DNA of 14,056 bases from Candidatus Glassiibacteriota bacterium (GTDB lineage: Bacteria; Gemmatimonadota; Glassbacteria; GWA2-58-10), in NCBI GenBank assembly GCA_016934095.1, contig JAFGTO010000496.1:1-14056 (forward strand), given 5' to 3'. A model generated the notes under the pieces. That model saw only the letters and a list, made by a program, of their open reading frames with translations. It searched no databases and had not been told where the DNA came from. Both the position numbers and the translations under genes were made by a program. Of the stretch, positions 1-7,035 are shown one piece after another. Each line of letters opens with the position of its first letter. Positions within the stretch are counted from its first letter, which is position 1.

Positions 1-2
1 AC

Positions 3-2009
3 ACTGTCTACGCAGCCAGCACCGGGCTGTACCGCTCCGACAACGGCGGGAACACCTGGCGCCTGGTCTTCCCCTCGCCCGACATGCTGGTGGCGGAAGA
101 CATGGTAGGGGACCACGCCGACCACCGCTTCATCACCACCAGCGATGTCTTCTACGCCAATGTTAGCACGGTGCGGGTAGACCCTGCCGACAACGACCGT
201 ATCTGGCTGGGCATCCCCGCCCAGTGGCCTTACGACTACGCCCGCCTGATGGTCTCGGCGGATCGCGGCGAGACCTGGAGCGAGATAAGCGGGATCACCG
301 GAGAGTCCATCCTCAACATCTTTCCCGGGGCCTGGCACGGAGTTCCGGATGAGATCACCGTGGTTACCGGGAGCGCTTTCCTCAGGGTGAGCCTGGTGGA
401 TGGGACGGTTAATCAGCTCGATCTGCCGCTCGGCTGGATCGCCGGGGCCGAGGGAGGGGCCGCAGAAGACGGGGAAGTCCTCTACGTGTACGACGACCAC
501 GGGATTTACCGCACCGCTGACAACGGCGCCACCTGGCAGTCGGCCATGGGCAATATGTACAGCTTGGCGAATTTCACAGCCTTTGCAGTCTGCGAGGGCT
601 CGCCGGATGTCGCCTACGTGGCTGTCAGCAGCTACCCGGGCGATTACTACGGTACCCTGAAGACCACCAACAGGGGCGGCTGGTGGAGCTGGACCTACCA
701 GGCCCAGTACAATGAGCTGGTCTCGAACAACCTGCTCAACCCGGGCTGGCTGCAGGTCTACTACGGGGCAGGCTGGCCGGGTAACCCCCTGGACCTGGGG
801 GTCTGTCCCACCGACCCGGATATCTGCTATGCCACGGATTACGGCCAGACTGTCAAGACCACCGATGGCGGGGCCACCTGGGAGCAGCTCTATACCGATG
901 TCCAGGCGGACGGGTCTTACACCTCGAGGGGGCTGGAGGTAACCGGAACCTACGGCGTGCACTTCGACCCCTTCGACAGCCTCCATCTGGTGTTCCCCTC
1001 AACCGATATCGGCCTGTTCAACTCCTTCAACGGCGGGGAAAGCTGGGTCCACGGGAACAGCGGCATCCCCAACACCTGGCACAACACCTGCTACTGGCTG
1101 GCTTTTGACCCCGAGGTGGAGGGCAGGGTCTGGGGCGCCTGGTCTCAGGCACACGACCTGCCCAGGGACAAGATGTTCCGCAACGGCGGCCTGAGCCTCT
1201 CCTCCGAGGGCGGGATCGCCCTCTCCGAGGACGGGTGCAGGACCTGGAAGAAGAAAAACCTCGGCATGCCCGCAAACGCGGTCTGCAATTTCGTGCTCCT
1301 CGACCCGGACAGCCCGGTGGACTCCAGGACCCTTTACGCCTGCGCTTTCCAGAAGGGGGTCTACAAGTCCACAGATGGAGGCGGGCACTGGACCCTGGCC
1401 AACAACGGGCTGGGCAGCAACCTTAACTGCTGGCGCATGGCCCGCCTGCCGGACGGCACCCTCTACCTGCTGGTCTTCCGCAACCGCCTGGGCAGCGAGG
1501 AGTTCGACGGGTTCCTCTACCGCAGCAGCGACCAGGCCGCCTCCTGGGAGGTGGTCCCCCTGCCGGACGGCTACAACTCGCCCGGCGACCTGATCTATGA
1601 CCCGGAGGACCCCCGGCGCATGTACCTCTGCTGCTGGCCCTGGAGGTTCGAGTACGATCATGACATCCGGGGAGGGCTGCTGCTCACCGAGGACGGCGGC
1701 AGCACCTGGAGGCAGGTCTTCGATGAGGCGTCCCATGCCTACGCTGCCGCTTTCGACTCTTTCAACCCCTCGACCATGTACCTCTGCACTTTCGACAGCG
1801 CGATCTGGCGCAGCGATGACCGCGGGGAGAGTTGGCAGCGTATCTCCGGCTTCAATTTCAAGTGGGCCTACCGCCCCTGCCCGGACCCCTACCGCCCGGG
1901 CATGCTCTATGTCACCACTTTCGGCGGCGGCACCTACTACGGCCCCTCTACGGTTACCGGCGGCCCGGACAAGGACATCGAGAACGACGGGTTTTTCAAG
2001 TGGAAGTAG
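3..2009 (+). CDS. Asp-box (BNR/sortilin-like) repeat protein, 5' end outside the window
   Basis: The reading frame is open from base 3 with no start codon needed, and an Asp-box already lies at 36-59 (SDNGGNTW), so the ATG at 84 is internal and the true start is upstream of the window. At least ten Asp-box motifs (S/T-x-D-x-G-x-T/S-W) are visible. Numbered from the ATG at 84, they include SADRGETW (58-65), TADNGATW (144-151), TTDGGATW (259-266), SFNGGESW (314-321), SEDGCRTW (381-388), STDGGGHW (429-436), SSDQAASW (481-488), TEDGGSTW (535-542) and SDDRGESW (577-584). These mark blades of a beta-propeller, as in sialidase, xyloglucanase (GH74) and VPS10/sortilin-like proteins. No C-terminal membrane anchor or sorting domain follows the last repeat. 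A secreted location is likely, but the signal peptide would lie upstream. The enzymatic role, if any, is unknown: Asp-boxes are structural and do not identify a substrate. Confidence 0.85.
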   Translation, partial: TVYAASTGLYRSDNGGNTWRLVFPSPDMLVAEDMVGDHADHRFITTSDVFYANVSTVRVDPADNDRIWLGIPAQWPYDYARLMVSADRGETWSEISGITGESILNIFPGAWHGVPDEITVVTGSAFLRVSLVDGTVNQLDLPLGWIAGAEGGAAEDGEVLYVYDDHGIYRTADNGATWQSAMGNMYSLANFTAFAVCEGSPDVAYVAVSSYPGDYYGTLKTTNRGGWWSWTYQAQYNELVSNNLLNPGWLQVYYGAGWPGNPLDLGVCPTDPDICYATDYGQTVKTTDGGATWEQLYTDVQADGSYTSRGLEVTGTYGVHFDPFDSLHLVFPSTDIGLFNSFNGGESWVHGNSGIPNTWHNTCYWLAFDPEVEGRVWGAWSQAHDLPRDKMFRNGGLSLSSEGGIALSEDGCRTWKKKNLGMPANAVCNFVLLDPDSPVDSRTLYACAFQKGVYKSTDGGGHWTLANNGLGSNLNCWRMARLPDGTLYLLVFRNRLGSEEFDGFLYRSSDQAASWEVVPLPDGYNSPGDLIYDPEDPRRMYLCCWPWRFEYDHDIRGGLLLTEDGGSTWRQVFDEASHAYAAAFDSFNPSTMYLCTFDSAIWRSDDRGESWQRISGFNFKWAYRPCPDPYRPGMLYVTTFGGGTYYGPSTVTGGPDKDIENDGFFKWK

Positions 2010-2049
2010 TGTCTTTGCCGACTGGACAAACGGGTCAGATGAAAATACA

Positions 2050-2078
2050 TTGAATCAATACTCCAATGGTTCTATTAA
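2050..2078 (+). promoter_or_regulatory. Candidate sigma70-type promoter for the ATPase/Toprim-like cassette
   Basis: TTGAAT (2050-2055, 4 of 6 matches to TTGACA) and TATTAA (2073-2078, 4 of 6 to TATAAT) are separated by exactly 17 bp, 48 bp ahead of the ATG at 2127. The 117-bp gap between the Asp-box gene stop and this start is already AT-rich, so chance matches are easy. Its position suggests the cassette has its own promoter instead of relying on read-through. Confidence 0.35.
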
Positions 2079-2126
2079 CCGGGCATTCATCTTCGAGGCT
2101 CATAAAATGTTAATCAGTGGTAAGTT

Positions 2127-3278
2127 ATGAACATCTCGCACGTAAAATTAAAAAACTGGCGAAATTTCAGGACAGTGGATGTCGAGCTCGGCAGACGGGT
2201 TTTCATTATAGGTCCCAACGCATCCGGGAAATCGAACTTCCTGGATGTCTTTCGGTTTCTAGGGGAAATTGCCAAACCAGGCGGCGGCCTGCAAAAAGCG
2301 GTCAGCGACAGGGGGGGGCTTTCCAAAATAAGATGCTTCGGGGCACGGAAAGAGCCTCAGGTTGAAATCGAAGTGCATTTAAAAGAATCTTTTGATGGAG
2401 ATATCGTCTGGAGATATGCCATCGGGATGACGCAGGAGACCAGTGGACACCGGAACACAATATTAAAATACGAAAAGGTCTGGAAAAATAATCAATTAAT
2501 CCTTGACCGTCCCGACAAAGAGGACAAAGAGGATGACTTAAGATTGACTGAAACTCACCTGGAGCAGATCACCGCTAATTACTCTTTCAGGAAGATATCG
2601 GAGTTTTTCAAGTCCATTTGTTATATGCATATAATACCCCAGCTACTGAGGCACCCCGAGTTATTTAAAGGCCCTGTTGTTGAAGAAGACCCTTTCGGAA
2701 GAAAATTCCTGGAAAAAGTGGCCCGCACACCAGAGAAATACAGAAAATCCAGGCTGAAAAAAATAGAAGAAGCGTTAAGACTCACTACTCCTCAATTAAA
2801 AGGGCTTGGTTATTCCAAGGACCTCAATGGCATTCCACATCTGGAAGCCATATACGAGCATTGGAGGCCGAAAGCAGGAAAACAAAACGAGGAGCAATTT
2901 TCCGACGGGACCTTGCGCTTAGTAGGCTTTTTATGGTCTTTACTGGAAGGAGATTCTCTGTTACTTCTCGAGGAGCCGGAAATCCACTTGCACGCGGGTA
3001 TCGTGAAGAAGCTTCCAAGCCTGATCTGGCGCATCCAGAACAAGAAAAGAAGACAAGTAATCATCAGCACTCACAGTACGGATTTACTCAGCGATGAGCA
3101 GATCGGGGGGGAAGAAGCACTGCTGCTGACTCCCGATACGGAAGGAACCAGGGTCGAGCTGGCATCAAAGATTGAAGAAGTACGGGATCTGCTGGAAAAG
3201 GGACTTAGCCTGGCGGAGATTTCCATACCCAGAACCGAGCCGAAACAAATAATTCAATTGGATCTATTTAATGGATGA
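2127..3278 (+). CDS. ABC/RecF-like AAA ATPase (AAA_21 type) with C-terminal clamp-binding motif
   Basis: A 383-residue single-polypeptide ATPase of the SMC/RecF/OLD-like class. The N-terminus (MNISHVKLKNWRNF) is the usual first strand of this class and supports the start. It has a Walker A GPNASGKS at 29-36, an ABC-signature-like SDGT at 259-262 preceded by Phe, a Walker B LLLLEEPE at 278-285 (Glu where many relatives carry Asp, a common variant here), and an H-loop STHS at 314-317. Residues 60-255 form the insertion typical of AAA_21 proteins, with charged helical stretches instead of a long SMC coiled coil. The last residues are QLDLF-NG, a perfect match to the bacterial beta-sliding-clamp-binding consensus QL(S/D)LF. 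It overlaps the next gene by 8 nt, which implies translational coupling and a joint function. Base composition is clearly more AT-rich than the flanking genes. Upstream GTGGTAAG is a weak ribosome-binding site. The likely role is a DNA- or end-sensing ATPase controlling the downstream putative nuclease; the biological function is inferred. Confidence 0.85.
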   Translation: MNISHVKLKNWRNFRTVDVELGRRVFIIGPNASGKSNFLDVFRFLGEIAKPGGGLQKAVSDRGGLSKIRCFGARKEPQVEIEVHLKESFDGDIVWRYAIGMTQETSGHRNTILKYEKVWKNNQLILDRPDKEDKEDDLRLTETHLEQITANYSFRKISEFFKSICYMHIIPQLLRHPELFKGPVVEEDPFGRKFLEKVARTPEKYRKSRLKKIEEALRLTTPQLKGLGYSKDLNGIPHLEAIYEHWRPKAGKQNEEQFSDGTLRLVGFLWSLLEGDSLLLLEEPEIHLHAGIVKKLPSLIWRIQNKKRRQVIISTHSTDLLSDEQIGGEEALLLTPDTEGTRVELASKIEEVRDLLEKGLSLAEISIPRTEPKQIIQLDLFNG

Positions 3279-3891
3279 TGTCATCCCGATAAATCTTGCC
3301 GTGGAAGACGACCTCAGTGAAATGGTGGCAAGGAAGCTCCTGCTCCAGTCAGGAAGGCCATATCAGGTCGGTACTTGTTATGGTAAGAGGGGCAAAGACT
3401 ATTTGAAAAAAACGATTAACGGCTGGAACAATGCCGCCCGGGGAACTCCGTTTCTGGTGTTGTCTGATCTGGACAGGTGTGAGTGTGCGCCTAGAATTAT
3501 TGATAAGTGGCTCGCCCGGCCGGTAAATGAAAATCTGATATTCAGAATTGCTGTCAGAGAAGTTGAAGCCTGGCTTTTTGCACATAAAACCGCTTTTGCC
3601 TCCTTCCTTGGAGTAAGGCAGAACCTTCTCCCTGATAACCCTGATGAAATTGACTATCCAAAAAGGAAATTGATAGAGGTCTCTTCGAGGTCAAAGAAGC
3701 GTGAAATTCGTGAGGCAATTGTACCGGCCCCTGGGAGCACCGCCAGAAAAGGACCCGCCTATAACGCCAAACTAATTTCCTTTGTTTATTATTCCTGGGA
3801 TGTAAACGAAGCATTAAAAACCTCTCCCAGCCTGAAGAAAGCTTTTAATAGTATCAAAAATTTTTCTCCGAAGCACCTCAACCTAAATTAA
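3271..3891 (+). CDS. Toprim-like (DUF4276/RloB-type) putative nuclease partner of the ATPase
   Basis: A 206-residue protein starting at an ATG inside the last codons of the ATPase gene. The order of acidic residues resembles a Toprim fold: a glutamate after the first predicted strand (LAVEDD, E12) followed by a helix, then after a hydrophobic strand a DxD (LVLSDLDRC, D66 and D68), then a conserved-looking block VREVEAWLF (96-103) with E97 and E99. The block around 128-176 (DYPKRK, REIREAIVP, PAYNAKLISFV) looks like the family-specific C-terminal region. From memory, similar small proteins are annotated as hypothetical or DUF4276-like and often sit beside AAA ATPases; no search could be run. 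Toprim proteins use these acids to bind Mg2+ for DNA or RNA cleavage, so this is the presumed effector of the pair. Base composition matches the ATPase and not the flanks. Alternative: a non-catalytic adaptor that keeps the fold only. Confidence 0.7.
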   Translation: MDDVIPINLAVEDDLSEMVARKLLLQSGRPYQVGTCYGKRGKDYLKKTINGWNNAARGTPFLVLSDLDRCECAPRIIDKWLARPVNENLIFRIAVREVEAWLFAHKTAFASFLGVRQNLLPDNPDEIDYPKRKLIEVSSRSKKREIREAIVPAPGSTARKGPAYNAKLISFVYYSWDVNEALKTSPSLKKAFNSIKNFSPKHLNLN

Positions 3892-4012
3892 TTCAGCTCC
3901 CCTCTGGCAGCGGAATATCAGTTAAGCGCGTCAGACTCAGACTTGCGCCACATTTTTCGCAATGACTCCCAGTTTGAGGCACCAATGCCCCGCCACTCCG
4001 CGCAGGCACGGC

Positions 4013-4867
4013 TCACCAGAACAACAGCCAGGCCCCCAGGACCATGATCACTACCCCCACCAGGCGGCCGGCTATCTTTTCCCTGAATATGAAATGCGCC
4101 AGCACCACGGTTACGATCATACCGAGCATCGAGGCGGGCTCGGCGATGCTGACCTCGATACTGGTAATGGCGAACATCAGCGCCAGGTAGGAGTAGCAGT
4201 CCACCGCCCCGGCGATTATGCTGGTGCCGGTCTTCCTCTGGAACAGGGCCAGGGCGCTGCCCAGCCTGCGGGTCAGCAGCAGGTGGGTGAAGAGGAAAAC
4301 CATGGTGGCGATGCAGAGGGTGAAAGTATAGGTGAGCGGGTGCACGTTGCGGATGGCGAAGCCATCTATGGTGCGGGCCACGGCCACCAGCGCGGAGGAG
4401 AATATCATGTACCGGCAGGCCCGGTCCTTGAGCAGGGCGTGGAGGGAAAGCAGCAGGTTTCTCTGGCGGTTGAGGAAAGAGGCGCCGTAGACCAGCAGGA
4501 CCAGGCCGGCGACTTTATAGAGGGTCAGGGACTCATTCAGGAAGACCGTGGTCAGCACCAGCAGGAAAAACACGTTGAAATTGTACAGCGGCCCCACCAG
4601 GGAGGCCTCCCCGCTGGAGAGGGACTTGACATAGAACACGGTCTGCACCGTGTAGATCAGGCCGTTCAGGGCGGCCAGCCACAGGTAGCCGTAATTCGCC
4701 GGCAGAGGAGCGCTCACCGCGAAAGGCAGCAGGAACAAGGTGCCGGCGGAAAAGATGAGGAAGACGCTTTCCTCGCTGCCCGAGTTCTTTCCGAGCTGCT
4801 TGAAAACGATACGCTCGTAGCCCAGGAGCAGGACTCTCACCAGCAGTGCTGTGTAAGCCAGGTACAT
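4013..4867 (-). CDS. EamA/DMT-family inner-membrane transporter
   Basis: A 284-residue, almost wholly hydrophobic protein with about ten transmembrane helices arranged as two EamA repeats (roughly residues 1-133 and 150-284). Each repeat ends in the family's typical signature: NESLTLYKVAGLVLLVYGAS at 111-130, and REKIAGRLVGVVIMVLGAW at 262-280. Such drug/metabolite transporters move small metabolites across the inner membrane, and the substrate cannot be read from sequence. The start codon is 34 nt downstream of the GH2 stop on the same strand, so the two are probably co-transcribed. Only a weak GGGA-type ribosome-binding site precedes it, which fits a downstream operon gene. Its 3' end converges on the ATPase/Toprim-like cassette across 121 nt. 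Confidence 0.88.
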   Translation of the reverse strand: MYLAYTALLVRVLLLGYERIVFKQLGKNSGSEESVFLIFSAGTLFLLPFAVSAPLPANYGYLWLAALNGLIYTVQTVFYVKSLSSGEASLVGPLYNFNVFFLLVLTTVFLNESLTLYKVAGLVLLVYGASFLNRQRNLLLSLHALLKDRACRYMIFSSALVAVARTIDGFAIRNVHPLTYTFTLCIATMVFLFTHLLLTRRLGSALALFQRKTGTSIIAGAVDCYSYLALMFAITSIEVSIAEPASMLGMIVTVVLAHFIFREKIAGRLVGVVIMVLGAWLLFW

Positions 4868-4901
4868 ATGGGTTTCCCGCGCTGCAGGACGACAGCCCTG
4901 C

Positions 4902-6716
4902 TCATTGCCGCTCCACCGAGGCAGGCAGGGTATTTATCTCCCTGATCAGCGCCGGGTCGAACTTGGGTTTCCTGTCGTAGGTGTAGAGGCCGTTCACCTC
5001 CTGCTCGATGTCGTACAACTGGGTATAGCAGAACCCGAACATTTCGGGATTCGACAGCAGGGTACAGGTCAGGGCCCTGTACCTGGCCAGGAACTCCTCA
5101 ACGGTCCTCGGCCGGTCTCCGTAGCCCCAGGCCTGGTCATTTTGCTGGCCGGGGTTCCACCAGATCCCCCCGTACTCATCCACGATATAGGGCTGGCCCA
5201 GGTAAGGGCAGTCCTCCCCGGGCCGGTTCTGCCAGATTTTACCGCCGGTCCCGGACTCCTCGAAATTGGAGCGGAACCTGGTGGTGTCTCCCTCGTAGCA
5301 GTGCACGCTGAAAATGTCGGTCTCCACGTGGGTATACCCGCTGGTATCGTGCACCGGCCTGGTGGGATCGAGCGCCTTGGTTACCCTGTAGATATTCCTC
5401 AGCAGCTCCGGGTTCTGGGAGGCCGGAGTCTCATTGAACGGGGTCCAGGTGATAATCGAGGGGTGGTTGAAGTCGCGCTCCAGCACCTCGAGCCACTCGG
5501 GCAGCATGCTCTGCAGTGCCAGGGGGTGGCCGTGGTCCAGGCCCCAGTTGGGGAATTCGCCCCAGACCAGGTAGCCCAGGCGGTCCGCCCAGTAGAGGAA
5601 GCGCGGCTCGAACACTTTCTGGTGCAGGCGGGCCCCGTTGAAGCCCAGGCCCTGGGAAATCTCGATGTCCCTCTTGAGCGCCCGGTCATCCGGCGCGGTG
5701 TAGATCCCCTCCGGGTAAAACCCCTGGTCCAGTACCAGCCGCTGGAAGACAGGCTTGCCGTTGATCAGCACCTTGCGGCCCTGGATGCTCACCTTGCGCA
5801 GCCCGAAATAGCTTTTGACCTGGTCCAGCGGTTTCCCTTCCCGCTCGAGCGAGAGCTCCAGGTCATAGAGGAAAGGGTCGCCCGGGCCCCAGAGGTGTTT
5901 CCGGGAGAGCTGCAGGGTAAAGGCCGCCGGGTCATCGGCCGGGACCGCGGCCTCGCCGACCTGCCTGCCCGAGGCGAAGGCCCTGGCCTTGAGGGTCAGG
6001 CCGGAGGCCTCCCCCTCCACCTCGGCCTGGATGGTTACCGCTGCCTGGTCCGCATCCGGGTACAGCTTGAACGAGCGCAGGAAAGCGCCAGGGACCGGCT
6101 CGAGCCAGACTGTCTGCCAGATCCCGGTGGTGCGGGTGTAGTGGCAGCCATAGGAATCGTACTTTTTGCTTTGCTTGCCGAGGGGCTGGAGGTCGCCGCG
6201 GGTGTTGTCGCAGGCCTGCACGGTCAGGGTGTTCTCCCCGGGCACCAGCAGGCCGGTGATCTCGAAAGTGAACGGGGTGTAGCCTCCCCGGTGGGTCCCG
6301 GCCTGCCTGCCGTTGATCCAGACCGCGGCGGCATAATCCACCGCGCCGAAATGCAGCAGGACCCGCTTGCCGCTCCAGGTATCGGGCAGGGTGAAAGTAC
6401 GGCGGTACCAGACACACTGCATGAAATCCTTTTCCCCGATCCCCGAGAGCCCGCTCTCCGGGCAGAAAGGCACCCTGATAGTCCTGGAAAAAGGCGTGTC
6501 CAGGTGGAAGCTCCTCTCCAGGCCGGAGGCAGAGCAGTCCAGCTCGAACTCCCAGTTGCCGTTGAGGTTTATCCATTCCGCGCGCACCATCTGCGGCCGC
6601 GGGTATTCCGGCCTGGGTATCCCGGTATCCGCACCGGCCTGCTGCTGCGGCGAGGCCGTGCCTGGCAGGGTCAGCAGCAGGGACAGTATAAAGAAAATAT
6701 GTGGACAGGTTTTCAT
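4902..6716 (-). CDS. Secreted glycoside hydrolase family 2 enzyme
   Basis: The start is set at the ATG at 6714-6716, not at the longer frame beginning at 6845. It opens with a clean signal peptide (MKTCPHIFFILSLLLTLPGTA, then S-PQQQ) and has GGGAG about 9 nt upstream. The resulting 604-residue protein shows the GH2 order: an N-terminal sugar-binding jelly roll (starting near the WINLNGNWEFELD block), an immunoglobulin-like domain (about 210-305), and a TIM barrel. Within the barrel, PFNETP supplies the acid/base Glu (E429) and VDEYGG supplies the nucleophile Glu (E514), both in the usual family positions. GH2 includes beta-galactosidases, beta-glucuronidases, beta-mannosidases and others; the subfamily and substrate are not determined here. 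It is likely periplasmic or exported and feeds the neighbouring sugar-modifying enzymes. It is divergent from the Gfo/Idh/MocA gene across a 319-nt intergenic region. Confidence 0.9.
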   Translation of the reverse strand: MKTCPHIFFILSLLLTLPGTASPQQQAGADTGIPRPEYPRPQMVRAEWINLNGNWEFELDCSASGLERSFHLDTPFSRTIRVPFCPESGLSGIGEKDFMQCVWYRRTFTLPDTWSGKRVLLHFGAVDYAAAVWINGRQAGTHRGGYTPFTFEITGLLVPGENTLTVQACDNTRGDLQPLGKQSKKYDSYGCHYTRTTGIWQTVWLEPVPGAFLRSFKLYPDADQAAVTIQAEVEGEASGLTLKARAFASGRQVGEAAVPADDPAAFTLQLSRKHLWGPGDPFLYDLELSLEREGKPLDQVKSYFGLRKVSIQGRKVLINGKPVFQRLVLDQGFYPEGIYTAPDDRALKRDIEISQGLGFNGARLHQKVFEPRFLYWADRLGYLVWGEFPNWGLDHGHPLALQSMLPEWLEVLERDFNHPSIITWTPFNETPASQNPELLRNIYRVTKALDPTRPVHDTSGYTHVETDIFSVHCYEGDTTRFRSNFEESGTGGKIWQNRPGEDCPYLGQPYIVDEYGGIWWNPGQQNDQAWGYGDRPRTVEEFLARYRALTCTLLSNPEMFGFCYTQLYDIEQEVNGLYTYDRKPKFDPALIREINTLPASVERQ

Positions 6717-6889
6717 GGCTTGTGGCTCCCGGGGTTGACGGGTGTTGGAAATGATAAAAGGCGCGTTTGAAAAAACATGCCGAAGCTGCCATATTATGTC
6801 CGCCGCCCCCCGGTTCGTCAAGCCAATTCTTCCAGTCCGGTACACGACTGCCGGTACGGGTCGTGTTTCCGGGAGGGCGGAAAATATTG

Positions 6890-6918
6890 TTGCCAGTTAC
6901 GGCTGGTTATCTTATATT
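6890..6918 (+). promoter_or_regulatory. Candidate sigma70 promoter for the Gfo/Idh/MocA gene
   Basis: TTGCCA (6890-6895, 5 of 6 to TTGACA) and TATATT (6913-6918, 5 of 6 to TATAAT) are spaced by 17 bp in the one clearly AT-rich part of the divergent intergenic region (6717-7035). Transcription would begin near 6925 and leave a leader of about 110 nt before the ATG at 7036. The leader contains the 8-bp palindrome GGTGCACC at 6929-6936, a possible operator close to the expected start of transcription. No equally good promoter was seen on the minus strand for the GH2 gene. Confidence 0.45.
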
Positions 6919-7020
6919 GTAAGCTTTTGGTGCACCTGAAATTATAAGCTAATGAAATACTTTCCTCATTCTTTTTCAACCAAGTGCTCCCGGCCGGTGC
7001 TGGCGGGTTACCATACCATC

Positions 7021-7027
7021 GAGGAGG
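7021..7027 (+). promoter_or_regulatory. Strong ribosome-binding site that fixes the Gfo/Idh/MocA start
   Basis: GAGGAGG lies 8 nt before the ATG at 7036. This favours 7036 over the in-frame ATG at 6952, whose product would begin with 28 residues that do not fit ahead of a Tat signal peptide. Confidence 0.75.
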
Positions 7028-7035
7028 TTGACAGC

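Noticed and set aside
2127..3891. Calling the cassette PARIS, Gabija or Septu outright
   Set aside because: The second protein lacks recognisable DUF4435 (AriB), UvrD-helicase (GajB) or HNH (PtuB) features, so only the general ATPase-nuclease architecture is shared.
3892..4012. Terminator between the Toprim-like gene and the convergent transporter gene
   Set aside because: No stable stem with a T-run was found on either strand; I see nothing definite in this 121-bp gap.
3962..4945. Plus-strand open frame (327 codons) opposite the EamA transporter
   Set aside because: It is a Q/H/G-rich low-complexity translation, as expected from reading hydrophobic codons backwards; the transporter has clear EamA repeats.
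4905..6770. Long plus-strand open frame (621 codons) opposite the GH2 gene
   Set aside because: The GH2 protein on the other strand has a signal peptide and both catalytic motifs. The antisense translation is rich in G, P, V and L with no recognisable domain and arises from GC-rich codon use.
6717..6845. Upstream extension of the GH2 gene to an ATG at 6845
   Set aside because: It would bury the signal peptide 43 residues inside the protein and lacks a better ribosome-binding site than the ATG at 6716.
6952..7035. Upstream ATG at 6952 for the Gfo/Idh/MocA gene
   Set aside because: GAGGAGG at 7021-7027 and the Tat signal position both favour the ATG at 7036.
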